Assembly: GCF_000214595.1 (NCBI RefSeq)
Contig: NZ_AFIG01000001.1
Location: 846,381 to 910,380, forward strand
Source: Methylophaga thalassica MP
GTDB lineage: Bacteria > Pseudomonadota > Gammaproteobacteria > Nitrosococcales > Methylophagaceae
Direction: 5' to 3'
Length of the DNA: 64,000 nt
The stretch's first letter is position 1. Each line of letters starts with the position of its first letter. This document shows positions 27,969-37,365 of the stretch, in pieces. The notes beneath the pieces are model-generated. The model saw only the letters and a list, made by a program, of their open reading frames with translations, had not been told where the DNA came from and searched no databases. A program made the position numbers and the translations under genes.

Positions 27969-28577
27969 TTATAATTCGATGCCTTTCTGTGCTTTTATAC
28001 CGGCACGAAATGCATGTTTAACATCCTCAATACGGCTAACGGTATCTGCTGCCTCTATGACGCTGTCAGGGGCTCCTCGACCGGTGATAATGACATGTTG
28101 CATCTCTGGTCTTTGTGCGATGTCATTTAATACTGTTTCGGCATTGAGATATTTCATCTTCAAGACAATATTCAACTCATCTAATAACACGACATCGATT
28201 TCTGGATCGTTGAGCATGGCTTTGCAGATTTCCCAGCCTTTTTCTGCGGAAGCAATATCTTGTTCAAGGTTTTGTGTTTCCCAGGTAAAACCATCACCAA
28301 CCACATGATAAGAAACTTCTTCGGGGAAGCGACGGAAAAATGATTCTTCGCCTGTACTGAAAGCGCCTTTAATAAACTGAACCACACCGACTTTCATACC
28401 ATGCCCCAAGGCTCTGGCCACCATCCCAAATCCAGAAGAACTCTTGCCTTTGCCATTACCCGTAATAACTAATAATAAACCTTTGTCTTTTTCTGCTTTT
28501 TGAATTTTCTCATCGACCACATTTTTATGGCGTTGCATACGTTTTTTATGACGTTCACTTTTTTCAGTATCAGACAT
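27969..28577 (-). CDS. cobO: Cob(I)yrinic acid a,c-diamide adenosyltransferase (CobO/BtuR)
   Basis: 202 residues. Attaches the 5'-deoxyadenosyl upper ligand to cobalt using ATP. VITGNGKGKSSSGFGMVARALGHG is the modified P-loop of this family, followed by KVGVVQFIKGAF and VLLDELNIVLKMKYL. A basic N-terminal tail (KRHKKRMQRHK) precedes the domain. It is the last gene of the cobalamin operon, 9 bases after cobS. Confidence 0.95.
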   Translation of the reverse strand: MSDTEKSERHKKRMQRHKNVVDEKIQKAEKDKGLLLVITGNGKGKSSSGFGMVARALGHGMKVGVVQFIKGAFSTGEESFFRRFPEEVSYHVVGDGFTWETQNLEQDIASAEKGWEICKAMLNDPEIDVVLLDELNIVLKMKYLNAETVLNDIAQRPEMQHVIITGRGAPDSVIEAADTVSRIEDVKHAFRAGIKAQKGIEL

Positions 28578-28586
28578 TGGATTTTC

Positions 28587-29309
28587 CTAAAACAAAATTA
28601 AAAACAATAAAAAGCTGATTTCCAGCAATTCGACCATCGCCCCGGCTGTATCACCGGTAAAGCCATCAAGCCGATGCTCCATCGTGTAGCGATGTAATAA
28701 GAATACGATCAACCCAAGTAACAGCGGTGTGAAACCCAGGCAGAATAATGCGATGACGGTGGTGATAAGCAGCATCCATTTCACTTGCTTGACGGGAAGG
28801 CACTGTTTTAATACGGCACCAATGCCGTTGGGTCTGACATAGTCAGTCGTCAGAAATAATAATGGCATCGCCGTTCTGGCCAGGATGATGCTCCAGATTA
28901 AGGCGGAGGTTTCGCCTGATGAGATAACGATTTCTACTAAGGCCAGTTTGATTAATAAGCTTAACGTTAATACAACGACCGCAATGGGGCCCGCTGCCGG
29001 GTCTTTCATAATCTCCAGCGTACGTTGTTTATTGCCGATACCGCCTAGCCAGGCATCAGCCGAATCAGCAAGACCGTCAATATGTAAGCCACCCGTTAAC
29101 AATACCCAGGCTGTCAGTAATAAAGCAGCACTGAGCAAACTGTAGGAAACAGGGAGGACGGATATGAGTCCTGACAAAATTAAGCCGATAATCAAGCCAA
29201 TAACAGGATAAAAAACTAAGGAACGTCCAAGCTGTTGATCACTTGCACTGGCATAGCTGACCGGAATAATCGTGAGAAATTGAAGGGCTATTTGGAACGA
29301 TAACCACAT
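28587..29309 (-). CDS. cobS: Adenosylcobinamide-GDP ribazoletransferase (cobalamin synthase)
   Basis: 240 residues, integral membrane. Joins adenosylcobinamide-GDP to alpha-ribazole. QFLTIIPV at the start, GGLHIDGLADSADAW with the acidic metal motif, and DGFTGDTAGAMVELLE near the end are family hallmarks. It overlaps cobT by one base (TAATG). Confidence 0.96.
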   Translation of the reverse strand: MWLSFQIALQFLTIIPVSYASASDQQLGRSLVFYPVIGLIIGLILSGLISVLPVSYSLLSAALLLTAWVLLTGGLHIDGLADSADAWLGGIGNKQRTLEIMKDPAAGPIAVVVLTLSLLIKLALVEIVISSGETSALIWSIILARTAMPLLFLTTDYVRPNGIGAVLKQCLPVKQVKWMLLITTVIALFCLGFTPLLLGLIVFLLHRYTMEHRLDGFTGDTAGAMVELLEISFLLFLILF

Positions 29310-30370
29310 TACGTGTCTCCTTTACTGATATTGGCTTGTTCGAATGTGGCCATACCATTGTGTAACAGACAGGCTTGGCGAAGAAGAGGAACAGCCACTG
29401 CTGCACCACTGCCTTCTCCCAGACGCATATCCAGTTGAAGTAATGGTTTCGCGTCTAAAGCGTTTAAAACCACTTTATGACCGGGCTCAGCACTTTGATG
29501 GCTATAAATAAACCAGTCTTTGCATCCTGGCTGCATTCTCTCAGCCGTTAATGCCGCCACCGTACTGATAAAGCCATCTATCAGCACTGGAATACCTTGT
29601 TTGGCACAGGTCAGATAAGCACCGACCATGGCAGCGATTTCAAAGCCACCCAATAGCGTAAGTGTCGACAGAGGACCATCATTCAATTCTGATTGGTGTA
29701 ATTCAAGTGCATGTTGAATGACAGTGACTTTATGTTGAATACCTTGTTTATCCAGTCCTGTGCCAGGACCTACCACATCGATAGGGTCGCATTTCAGCAG
29801 AGCAGAGGCTAAAGCACTGGCGGTAGAGGTATTACCAATCCCCATTTCACCAGCAATATAGAGTTGGGTGTTATCAATATCACTTAAGACATTATCACGA
29901 CCAACTAATATTGCCTGTTGGCATTGTTGCTCTGTCATCGCTGGACCCTGACAGAAATTCGCCGTGCCAGCGTCGATACGTTTATCGAATACGCCTGGAA
30001 TGTCTTCCAATGTGTCTACTGTACCAACGTTGATCACATCGAGTTTTGCGGTTAACTCCTGTGCTAATACGCTAATAGCAGCACCGCCATTGGCAAAGTT
30101 TCTGATCATGGCTGCAGTAACGGATTGAGGGAAGGCTGAAACACCTTCGGCCATGACGCCATGGTCTGCGGCATAAACAGTGATATGCACATGCGTCAGG
30201 TCCGGAATTTCACTAGCCTGTAAACTGGCAATCTTGACGGCTAAGTTTTCCAGCTGCCCTAGAGAGCCGGGCGGTTTAGTCAACTGCTGCTGACGCGCCA
30301 AGGCTTGTTGTTCATGCGTCTTATCTACTGATTTAACTGGTTGTTTGAGCCATTCAGCGAAGCTGTTCAT
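29309..30370 (-). CDS. cobT: Nicotinate-nucleotide-dimethylbenzimidazole phosphoribosyltransferase
   Basis: 353 residues. Activates the lower-ligand base to alpha-ribazole phosphate. KPPGSLGQLENLA, YAADHGVMAEGVSAFPQSVT and GEMGIGNTSTASAL are conserved blocks, and the C-terminal LGEGSGAAVAVPLL carries the catalytic Glu. It overlaps the upstream cobU-type gene by 17 bases. Confidence 0.97.
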   Translation of the reverse strand: MNSFAEWLKQPVKSVDKTHEQQALARQQQLTKPPGSLGQLENLAVKIASLQASEIPDLTHVHITVYAADHGVMAEGVSAFPQSVTAAMIRNFANGGAAISVLAQELTAKLDVINVGTVDTLEDIPGVFDKRIDAGTANFCQGPAMTEQQCQQAILVGRDNVLSDIDNTQLYIAGEMGIGNTSTASALASALLKCDPIDVVGPGTGLDKQGIQHKVTVIQHALELHQSELNDGPLSTLTLLGGFEIAAMVGAYLTCAKQGIPVLIDGFISTVAALTAERMQPGCKDWFIYSHQSAEPGHKVVLNALDAKPLLQLDMRLGEGSGAAVAVPLLRQACLLHNGMATFEQANISKGDT

Positions 30371-30881
30371 GCAGTTGTCCTTTTAATATATGAGGTAAAC
30401 CTGCCACGGTTAAGATGACGTTATCGCTCATTTTGGCGATACGCTGATGTAAGACACCAGCCTCATCACAATAACGACGGGTTAAATCACCCAAAGGCAT
30501 CACGCCCATATTGGTTTCATTACTGACCATAATGATGTGTTTATCAGTGGTTTGCAGCGTATCTAACAACGCTGATATCTGTTCTGTCAGCAGATCGCCT
30601 TCAGCTAATAAGAGATTGGTCAGCCACAGGGTTAAACAATCTATCAGTACAACATCCGTTGTTGCTTGGTTTATTGCATCCCCTAGATAAAGCGGCTGTT
30701 CAATGGTTGGCCAGTTGTCTGGTCGTTGTTGCTGATGCTGTTTAATCCGTTGTGCCATTTCATCATCATGCGCTTGTGCCGTGGCGATATAACTGACGAT
30801 TTGGCTGGTGGCGTTTGCCCACTGCTCAGCTAAGTGACTTTTACCTGATTTTGTGCCACCCAGAATTAATGTCTTGGTCAT
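30354..30881 (-). CDS. cobU: Adenosylcobinamide kinase / adenosylcobinamide-phosphate guanylyltransferase
   Basis: 175 residues. Phosphorylates and guanylylates adenosylcobinamide in nucleotide-loop assembly. [18 protein letters not shown] holds the P-loop; the usual Arg of the GGxRSGKS motif reads Thr-Lys. [24 protein letters not shown] contains the His region guanylylated in CobU, and [11 protein letters not shown] closes the motif set. ATGA overlap with cobQ. Confidence 0.95.
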   Translation of the reverse strand: MTKTLILGGTKSGKSHLAEQWANATSQIVSYIATAQAHDDEMAQRIKQHQQQRPDNWPTIEQPLYLGDAINQATTDVVLIDCLTLWLTNLLLAEGDLLTEQISALLDTLQTTDKHIIMVSNETNMGVMPLGDLTRRYCDEAGVLHQRIAKMSDNVILTVAGLPHILKGQLHEQLR

Positions 30882-32344
30882 CGTCGGTCCTCAAGAATCT
30901 GCATCAACTTTTCTGTGTTCACATGTGTTGCAATCATCTCTGCCAGTTTATTGATGTCATTTTCACGAAGCTGCCAGTAATCGACAGACTGAACATCATC
31001 AAGACCTGCCCAAGTCAGTATGGCTTGAGCAGCTTCGTCATGTTCAAATAAACCATGTAGATACGTACCGATAATCTGTCGGTCATCACTGATAGCACCA
31101 TCCGGACCATGTGATAGTGTCATCAGGGGCGATGCCAGCGCTTTTCCTGTGCTGATACCTGCATGTATTTCATAACCGGATATAGTGACGGCTGAACTAT
31201 TGATAAGTAATTGTCCCTGATTTTGTCGTAATGTTTTATCGCCGGCTAGCGTTGTTTCCATATCCAGCAAGCCGAGACCATCACTGCTACCAGGCTGACT
31301 TTCAATGCCATCAGGATCATGAATCAGTCTGCCAAGCATTTGAAAACCACCACAGATACCCAACACTTTGCCACCATAACGACAGTGTTTAGCTATGGCT
31401 TCAGGCCAGCCTTGTTTAATCAGCCACTCTAAATCAGCACGGACGTGTTTACTGCCAGGCAAAATAATCAGATCGGCCGCCGGGATGGTGTCATCAGGGC
31501 CGATAAACTGTAAATTGACTTGAGGATGCAATCTTAATGGGTCTAAATCAGTATGGTTACTGATGCGGGGTAATACCGGCACGATAATATTGAGTTGTTT
31601 ATCTGAGCCCGTTATTTGTTGGGTATTCACCGCATCTTCAGCTTCTAAATGTAAACCGTGCAGATAGGGCAAAACACCTAACACCGGTTTACCGGTTTTT
31701 TGTTTCAGCCAGTCCAGACCGGGTTGCAATAGACTCATATCACCGCGAAAGCGATTAATAATAAAGCCTTTAATCCGCGCTTGTTCTGACTCAGATAAAC
31801 ACGACAGCGTGCCGACCAGATGAGCAAATACACCACCGCGATCAATATCGGCAATCAGAATAACCGGACAATCTACAGCTTCTGCAAAGCCCATATTGGC
31901 GATGTCACGATCGCGTAAATTAATTTCTGCTGGTGAGCCCGCACCTTCTACGACAACAAGGTCATAATTCGATTCCAGCCGGTGATGCGAATCGAGAACC
32001 GCTTGCATCGCCGTAGGCTTATAGTCGTGGTAAAAGCGCGCTTCCATATTGGCAACCGCTTTGCCATGAATAATGACCTGAGCACCAGAGTCACTATTAG
32101 GTTTGAGTAGCACCGGGTTCATATCAATATGTGGTGCCAGATGACAGGCTTGTGCTTGTACCGCCTGAGCGCGACCGATTTCACCACCTTCTGCGGTCAC
32201 TGCACTATTGAGTGCCATATTTTGTGGTTTGAACGGCGCAACTTGATAACCTTGTTGTTTAAACCAGCGACATAAGGCGGTGACAACGGTACTTTTGCCC
32301 GCATCAGATGTGGTGCCCTGAACCATTAATGTTTTATGTTTCAT
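30878..32344 (-). CDS. cobQ: Cobyric acid synthase (CobQ/CbiP)
   Basis: 488 residues. Amidates adenosylcobyrinic acid a,c-diamide at four side chains using glutamine and ATP. An N-terminal MinD-like ATPase ([26 protein letters not shown]) is joined to a glutamine amidotransferase domain with [10 protein letters not shown] (nucleophile Cys) and YLHGLFEHD. The ATG at 32342-32344 is taken as start over a TTG two codons upstream. It overlaps cobC. Confidence 0.96.
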   Translation of the reverse strand: MKHKTLMVQGTTSDAGKSTVVTALCRWFKQQGYQVAPFKPQNMALNSAVTAEGGEIGRAQAVQAQACHLAPHIDMNPVLLKPNSDSGAQVIIHGKAVANMEARFYHDYKPTAMQAVLDSHHRLESNYDLVVVEGAGSPAEINLRDRDIANMGFAEAVDCPVILIADIDRGGVFAHLVGTLSCLSESEQARIKGFIINRFRGDMSLLQPGLDWLKQKTGKPVLGVLPYLHGLHLEAEDAVNTQQITGSDKQLNIIVPVLPRISNHTDLDPLRLHPQVNLQFIGPDDTIPAADLIILPGSKHVRADLEWLIKQGWPEAIAKHCRYGGKVLGICGGFQMLGRLIHDPDGIESQPGSSDGLGLLDMETTLAGDKTLRQNQGQLLINSSAVTISGYEIHAGISTGKALASPLMTLSHGPDGAISDDRQIIGTYLHGLFEHDEAAQAILTWAGLDDVQSVDYWQLRENDINKLAEMIATHVNTEKLMQILEDRR

Positions 32345-33329
32345 GATCAACTCGTAGCGATTGCAGGGCTTTTTCTAACTGCTGCCATTGCTGTTCATTG
32401 GCGGGTAAACCAAAACGCAAACTGGCAGGGGATTCAAATAAGCGGGTCAGAATGGCATTTTTTGCCAGTTTCTCATGTATGTCTTTGGCGACAGAAAGTC
32501 TGACCCACTGAAATAAGTCTGTGCCAGCGGTAGGACTGAGACCATAACGAGTCAGTAATTGCGCCAGACGTGCTGATTGAAACTGAAGTTGCTGGCGGCA
32601 GTGTTGTTGCCAGTCAGTATCTTTAAAAGCGTGTATGGTGATATAACGTGAAGCAGTAGCAATGGGCCACGGGCCCAGGTGTTCTTTCATCTGATCGAGA
32701 ACGGATTGTTCGGCGATTAAAAAACCAACACGACAACCTGCCAAACCAAAGAATTTACCAACCGATCTGAGGATAAGGAGTCCAGGCATGGCAGGCAGAC
32801 GACAAAGACTTTTGTCAGGTGATGTATCAATAAAGGCTTCATCTACCACAAGCCAGCCATCATGTTGTTGTAATTGTTGATGCCAGCTTAAAAGTTGTTC
32901 TTTTTTGTATTGCCTGCCACTTGGGTTAGTCGGGTTGATGATGATTAGCACATCTGTTTCGGCAAGCAATGAATCAATCTCGTCGTGATGGATGGCCTCA
33001 ACATCATGACCTGCTTTTTGCCAACTATAAGCATGTTCGGCATAGCAGGGGTGTATGACCCTCACTCTGCAAGGCTCGCGTAATTGCGGTAAAAACTGAA
33101 TGGCAGCCTGGCTTCCGGGCAGGGCAATTAAACTTTCATTGCCATAATAGTTTGCCGCTGCAGTGAGTAAATCATCATCCTGTTCCGGTAAACGTGTCCA
33201 AACCTGTTCTGGCAGGGGGGGAACAGGCCAGCCATTGGGATTAATACCGGTAGATAAATCCAACCAATACTCGCTGGCTATGCCGTACTTTTTGATGTAA
33301 TGGTTGAGTTTGCCACCGTGTTCAAGCAT
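32334..33329 (-). CDS. cobC: Threonine-phosphate decarboxylase-like PLP enzyme (CobC/CobD)
   Basis: 331 residues, aminotransferase fold type I. Members make (R)-1-amino-2-propanol phosphate for the cobalamin linker. [13 protein letters not shown] at the start, [27 protein letters not shown] and [15 protein letters not shown] (with the PLP-binding Lys) fit CobC/CobD. The symbol follows the Pseudomonas-type naming. It overlaps cbiB by 8 bases. Confidence 0.92.
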   Translation of the reverse strand: MLEHGGKLNHYIKKYGIASEYWLDLSTGINPNGWPVPPLPEQVWTRLPEQDDDLLTAAANYYGNESLIALPGSQAAIQFLPQLREPCRVRVIHPCYAEHAYSWQKAGHDVEAIHHDEIDSLLAETDVLIIINPTNPSGRQYKKEQLLSWHQQLQQHDGWLVVDEAFIDTSPDKSLCRLPAMPGLLILRSVGKFFGLAGCRVGFLIAEQSVLDQMKEHLGPWPIATASRYITIHAFKDTDWQQHCRQQLQFQSARLAQLLTRYGLSPTAGTDLFQWVRLSVAKDIHEKLAKNAILTRLFESPASLRFGLPANEQQWQQLEKALQSLRVDHET

Positions 33330-34230
33330 AGCTAATTCCTGTGATCACAGTAATACCGGCCAGCCACAGCAATAGACTGTCTGTCACTAAATGTAAGGCG
33401 CGGGGAATATCACTCTCGCTCGCTTCGTGGTTGAGACCAAGCTTAGGACGATCATGCCAGACGCCGTGATAGCGAGCTAAACCGCCCAGCTTAATATTTA
33501 ATGCACCAGCACCAGCCGCCATAACTGGACCAGCATTAGGGCTATCCCATTGTTTAGCCTGTTGTTTCCAGCACTGTAAACCTGAACGGACATCACCCAC
33601 CAGAGCATAGCTGAGTGCTGTTAAACGGGCTGGAATAAAGTTCAGCACATCATCAATACGCGCAGCAAAACGGCCAAAGAATAAATAGCGCTCTGTTTTA
33701 TAGCCCCACATGGCATCCAGAGTATTACTGAGACGATAGATAACGACGCCAGGCAATCCTGCCACGATAAACCAAAAGATAGCTGAAAAAATGGCATCGG
33801 CGCCATTTTCTAATACAGATTCGATACTGGCTTTAGGAATATGCAGAGTTTCCCTGTCACGGCTGACAATATAGCTGGTATAAGTTTTTGCCTGTTCAAT
33901 ATCACCTTGTTTCAATGCTTCGATGATCGGGGTGACATGGTCATACAAACTCCGATGGCCAATACAAAGGTAAAGTACCAGCACACTAAATAAGCTGTTG
34001 AGCACGGTAATTTGACTCATAAAATAGGCAATCAAGGCAAAAGGTAAGACGAGTATCAGCCAACCGAGTAAGCCATTGATAAACTGTTTTTTTTGATTGT
34101 GTTCTGATGAATATAATCTGGTTTCAACGAGCTTGGTCAGACGCCCAAAACCAACCAGCGGATGGCGACGTGTTGGTTCGCCAAGCAACCAGTCAAGCAA
34201 TACGGCAAGCACGATAAACAGTAAGGTCAT
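33322..34230 (-). CDS. cbiB: Adenosylcobinamide-phosphate synthase (CbiB/CobD)
   Basis: 302 residues, several membrane helices. Attaches the aminopropanol linker to adenosylcobyric acid. VLLDWLLGEPTRRHPLVGFGRL at the N-terminus and SIESVLENGADAIFSAIFWF in the middle are diagnostic, as are PARLTALSYAL and the NAGPVMAAGAGAL segment. ATGA overlap with bluB. Confidence 0.96.
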   Translation of the reverse strand: MTLLFIVLAVLLDWLLGEPTRRHPLVGFGRLTKLVETRLYSSEHNQKKQFINGLLGWLILVLPFALIAYFMSQITVLNSLFSVLVLYLCIGHRSLYDHVTPIIEALKQGDIEQAKTYTSYIVSRDRETLHIPKASIESVLENGADAIFSAIFWFIVAGLPGVVIYRLSNTLDAMWGYKTERYLFFGRFAARIDDVLNFIPARLTALSYALVGDVRSGLQCWKQQAKQWDSPNAGPVMAAGAGALNIKLGGLARYHGVWHDRPKLGLNHEASESDIPRALHLVTDSLLLWLAGITVITGISYA

Positions 34231-34889
34231 AGCTTGGCAGGTTCATCCCATTGGTTTTCATATAAAACCGCGTCCAGCTCAATACCTTGTCGCCAGTTTT
34301 CCATTTGTAACATCGGCTCTGGATAAAACTCATTAACCTGACCCAGGCAGAGAATAGCGACGGGGGAGGCACCCGAAGGGAGTTTCAGTAATTGTGCCAG
34401 TGCCTCAGGTTCAAAAATAGAAACCCAGCCCATGCCCAAACCTTCCACTCTTGCTGCGAGCCACATATTTTGGATGGCACAAGATACTGAGGCCAAATCC
34501 ATATTCGGCATGGTTCGTCTGCCAAAAATATGTTCTTCACGTTTATCACATAAAGCGACAATCAGGATTTCAGCACAATTATCCATGCCCTCGACTTTTA
34601 AACGCATAAACTCATCTTCGCGTTCATTCATGGCTTTGGCTGTTTCAATACGTTCCTTTTCCACCAGTGCTTTTATTTTTTCGCGAATAATGGAATCAGT
34701 AATTCGAATTATTCGCCAGGGTTGCATCAGGCCGACACTGGGGGCTTGATGAGCCGCGATCAGTAAACGTTTTAATTGTTCTGGATCAACAGGAGCTGGT
34801 CGAAAGTGACGCATATCCCGACGTTCTGCTATGGCGCGATAAACGGCTTCTCGTTCTTCTTGTGAAAACTGATGAGGTGAATCACTCAT
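34227..34889 (-). CDS. bluB: 5,6-dimethylbenzimidazole synthase BluB
   Basis: 220 residues, nitroreductase-like flavoprotein that fragments reduced FMN with oxygen to form DMB, the cobalamin lower ligand. RRDMRHFRPAPVDPEQL, HQAPSVGLMQPWRII and GMGWVSIFEPEAL are BluB-like; the SVGLMQPW segment is a good marker. Its presence implies aerobic synthesis of true B12. The ATG at 34889 forms an ATGA overlap with the upstream stop, favoured over a GTG four codons earlier. Confidence 0.93.
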   Translation of the reverse strand: MSDSPHQFSQEEREAVYRAIAERRDMRHFRPAPVDPEQLKRLLIAAHQAPSVGLMQPWRIIRITDSIIREKIKALVEKERIETAKAMNEREDEFMRLKVEGMDNCAEILIVALCDKREEHIFGRRTMPNMDLASVSCAIQNMWLAARVEGLGMGWVSIFEPEALAQLLKLPSGASPVAILCLGQVNEFYPEPMLQMENWRQGIELDAVLYENQWDEPAKL

Positions 34890-36175
34890 GGCGTCAACCA
34901 CGCTGCAATAAGGTGAGGGTTTGAGTAAAAATAAAAGTGGATATAGCTGGCGGTTAAACGCTGTTGTTGATAGACCACTTCACTGACCGATTTACCATTA
35001 GGACACTGTCCGTTTATCTCCGAGACCAGTTCTGTACTGAGTAAAGAATGATGATAGGTGTGGCCTCTGATGGCCGCAACATTGATTGTCACTTCCTGTA
35101 ATCCGAGAGCTGTCAGTCTCGCCTGAAGTTTGGCTTTGGCAGGCAAAATTCCACATAGACTAGCAGTGTTATCCGCTTTATCCGTCAGGGATTCACATAG
35201 GTATAACATGCCGCCACACTCAGCGATGATTGGTTTATTGGCATGGTAATGTTGGTGAATAGATTGAATCATATTGGTGTTTTGACTCAATGTCTCCAGA
35301 TGTAGCTCGGGATAACCACCGGGCAGATAAAGGCTATCGATGTCTGGTAATTGTTTGTCTGTTAGTGGCGAGAAAAAAATAAGATCAGCACCTAAGGCTT
35401 CCAGACAATCCAGATTCGCTTGATAAAGAAAAGAGAAAGCGGCATCTCTGGCAATCCCAATCTTTACACCTTCGAGTAAGAGAGGCAGTGGCTCAACATC
35501 AATAAACGGAAAATCGATGTTAGGTAATGAGACTGTATTGTCGAAGTCAAAAGCGTCCAGAGTATGGCTCAGGCGTTGCTCTAAATCAGTGACTTCATTG
35601 GCTTGCTGTAAACCCAAATAACGACTGGGCAGGGCATGTTCAGTTTGTCTGAACAAAGTAGCGAGACAAGGAAGAGTGTTAGGTAAGGCTTTTTTGAGCA
35701 TATCGGCATGACGTTCACTGCCGACTTTATTAGCAATAACGGCAGCGACACGCGTATCTTTTCGATATTGGTCCAAACCGACAGCGATGGCTGCAAAGGT
35801 TTGTGCCATGGAACTGGCATCGATCACGGCAAGGATAGGGATACCAAAAGCAGCAGCCAGATCAGCTGTGGAAGGTTCACCATCAAACAAGCCCATCACA
35901 CCTTCAATCAAAATAATATCGGCTTGTTGCGCCGCTTCTGCTAAAAGTTGCTGACTGTGTTGTTTGCCGACCATCCACAGGTCAAGCTGATAAACAGGGT
36001 GACCTGATGCGTATTCTAAAACCATAGGGTCCAGAAAATCTGGACCCACTTTGAATACGCGCACCTGTTTGTTTTGCTGCCGGTAATGTCTTGCTAATAC
36101 AGCGGTGACCGTGGTTTTACCTTGGCCAGATGCCGGTGCAGCAATGACAACAGCAGCGCATGACTGCGACTGCAT
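34886..36175 (-). CDS. cobB: Cobyrinic acid a,c-diamide synthase (CobB/CbiA)
   Basis: 429 residues. Amidates the a and c side chains of (hydrogeno)cobyrinic acid. IAAPASGQGKTTVTAVLARH is the ATPase loop; GVMGLFDGEPSTADLA follows; the C-terminal amidotransferase has AECGGMLYLCESL. The chosen ATG at 36175 removes an improbable N-terminal extension that would overlap the upstream gene. Because this enzyme acts on the corrin ring before cobinamide, it suggests the cell makes B12 de novo, with ring-building genes elsewhere. Confidence 0.93.
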   Translation of the reverse strand: MQSQSCAAVVIAAPASGQGKTTVTAVLARHYRQQNKQVRVFKVGPDFLDPMVLEYASGHPVYQLDLWMVGKQHSQQLLAEAAQQADIILIEGVMGLFDGEPSTADLAAAFGIPILAVIDASSMAQTFAAIAVGLDQYRKDTRVAAVIANKVGSERHADMLKKALPNTLPCLATLFRQTEHALPSRYLGLQQANEVTDLEQRLSHTLDAFDFDNTVSLPNIDFPFIDVEPLPLLLEGVKIGIARDAAFSFLYQANLDCLEALGADLIFFSPLTDKQLPDIDSLYLPGGYPELHLETLSQNTNMIQSIHQHYHANKPIIAECGGMLYLCESLTDKADNTASLCGILPAKAKLQARLTALGLQEVTINVAAIRGHTYHHSLLSTELVSEINGQCPNGKSVSEVVYQQQRLTASYIHFYFYSNPHLIAAWLTP

Positions 36176-36180
36176 CTCTA

Positions 36181-36762
36181 TTAATGCTGTTGATCTGCTC
36201 GTTGTGTCGTTGCTGTGAAATGCAGAGACACATGGCAAATCATTGCAACTACCAGATAGAAACTCATTACAGCCAGGTTTTTAGGGAAGTACTGAATAAA
36301 ACGCTGTGTGTATTCAGTGAATGTTGGATCAGGATAACGGCCAGAGAAGAAGTAGAAACCGCCACCACTAAATAAGGTGGCTGCAGTGGCTGCTACCAAT
36401 ACACTGCCAACAAGCGGCAATAAGGTGGCTGCATTAAATTGATATTTTGATGCATACCAGCGTCCAGCCATCCATAAGCTACCATAAGCAGGAATCAGAA
36501 ATCCGTAAGCAGGAGACATACAGAAACTATTACTTAATTGACCACCACCCAACAACACACTGGCGATATCGAGGCCAGCAGCCATTACTAAAAATACAGG
36601 AAACCAGGCAGCTGAACTCAGGTAAAGACCGGCTAGGAAAAAGATAGCCCATGATGCACTCGGTAACGCGTCGACAGAAGCAAAATGATGACCTCGGGTC
36701 ATGAACATTAAAAGTGCTAAAAGACCAGCAATAATCAGTTGCTGAGAACGAGATAAGGTCAT
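36181..36762 (-). CDS. Membrane protein of unknown function, first gene of the cobalamin operon
   Basis: 193 residues with about five hydrophobic helices. The sequence is rich in aromatic and Gly residues in loops (SPAYGFLIPAYGSLWMAGRW, FSGGGFYFFSGRYPDP). The ATG at 36762 follows TGGAGAA at good spacing and directly follows the cobalamin riboswitch. Position suggests a transporter or helper for cobalt, corrinoid or a precursor, but no transporter family was recognised, so this is guilt by association. It ends 5 bases before cobB. Confidence 0.7.
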   Translation of the reverse strand: MTLSRSQQLIIAGLLALLMFMTRGHHFASVDALPSASWAIFFLAGLYLSSAAWFPVFLVMAAGLDIASVLLGGGQLSNSFCMSPAYGFLIPAYGSLWMAGRWYASKYQFNAATLLPLVGSVLVAATAATLFSGGGFYFFSGRYPDPTFTEYTQRFIQYFPKNLAVMSFYLVVAMICHVSLHFTATTQRADQQH

Positions 36763-36832
36763 GATGTGATTCTCCAGTGTGCCCACCCGCACACAATAGG
36801 TTTTGAATTTGCCAGTTGGCACGTTTTATTTT

Positions 36833-37000
36833 CAGGCCGGTCTCCGGACTTGTGAGTTTTGCCTGATAAACACCTTCCCATACAGCGCTGTACAGTGGCA
36901 TAACGTTTATCTCATCTCACTTACCGTTGCGGGGGCAGTGTCGGCATTATCTAGTGATGCACCGACTTCCCGTTTACTTGCGTTAGCAACACCTAAAACA
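36833..37000 (-). promoter_or_regulatory. Cobalamin riboswitch controlling the cob operon
   Basis: On the minus strand: a GGTGTTGCTAACG start, AAACGGGAAGTCGGTGC, TGCCGACACTGCCCCCGCAACGG, and the closing AGTCCGGAGACCGGCCTG (B12 box region). These are the conserved blocks of the AdoCbl aptamer in the right order. It ends about 70 bases before the first operon gene, leaving room for an expression platform. Binding of adenosylcobalamin would reduce expression. Confidence 0.93.
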
Positions 37001-37125
37001 CGCGATAGAATAAGGATTAATGCCACATATTGTCAATTTGCCGTATAGGAATCAGGCGTCATTGTCGCTATAGTTGACATAGTCAGTTTGACGGATGGAT
37101 GCGCAGCCATTACTATGCGCGGCTC

Positions 37126-37292
37126 TTCAGGTGCTCTGTTTATGCAGAGTTAAACGGGAAGTTGGTGACAAATCCAACACTGCCCCCGCAACGGTAAACG
37201 TTGAAAAGCACATCATTAAGCCACTGCGAATGTCGTGGGAAGGCGATGTGTCAGGCGATAGCCACAACGTAAGTCCGGAGACCGGCCTGAGG
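37126..37292 (+). promoter_or_regulatory. Cobalamin riboswitch controlling btuB
   Basis: Plus-strand copy of the same aptamer: AGGTGCTCTG, AAACGGGAAGTTGGTGAC, ACACTGCCCCCGCAACGG and AAGTCCGGAGACCGGCCTGA. A short hairpin (37300-37316) and AGGAG ribosome site before the ATG at 37366 form the likely expression platform. It is back to back with the minus-strand riboswitch, with about 125 bases between their 5' ends holding both promoters. Confidence 0.94.
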
Positions 37293-37365
37293 TTTCGTAA
37301 CAACACAATGTGTTGTGACCCTATTAACCCTGGATCGCGGGTGAGCGTATCCTCAGGAGACAATT

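Noticed and set aside
36802..37048. Short frames across the riboswitch region
   Set aside because: They overlap the aptamers on either strand and have no coding character.
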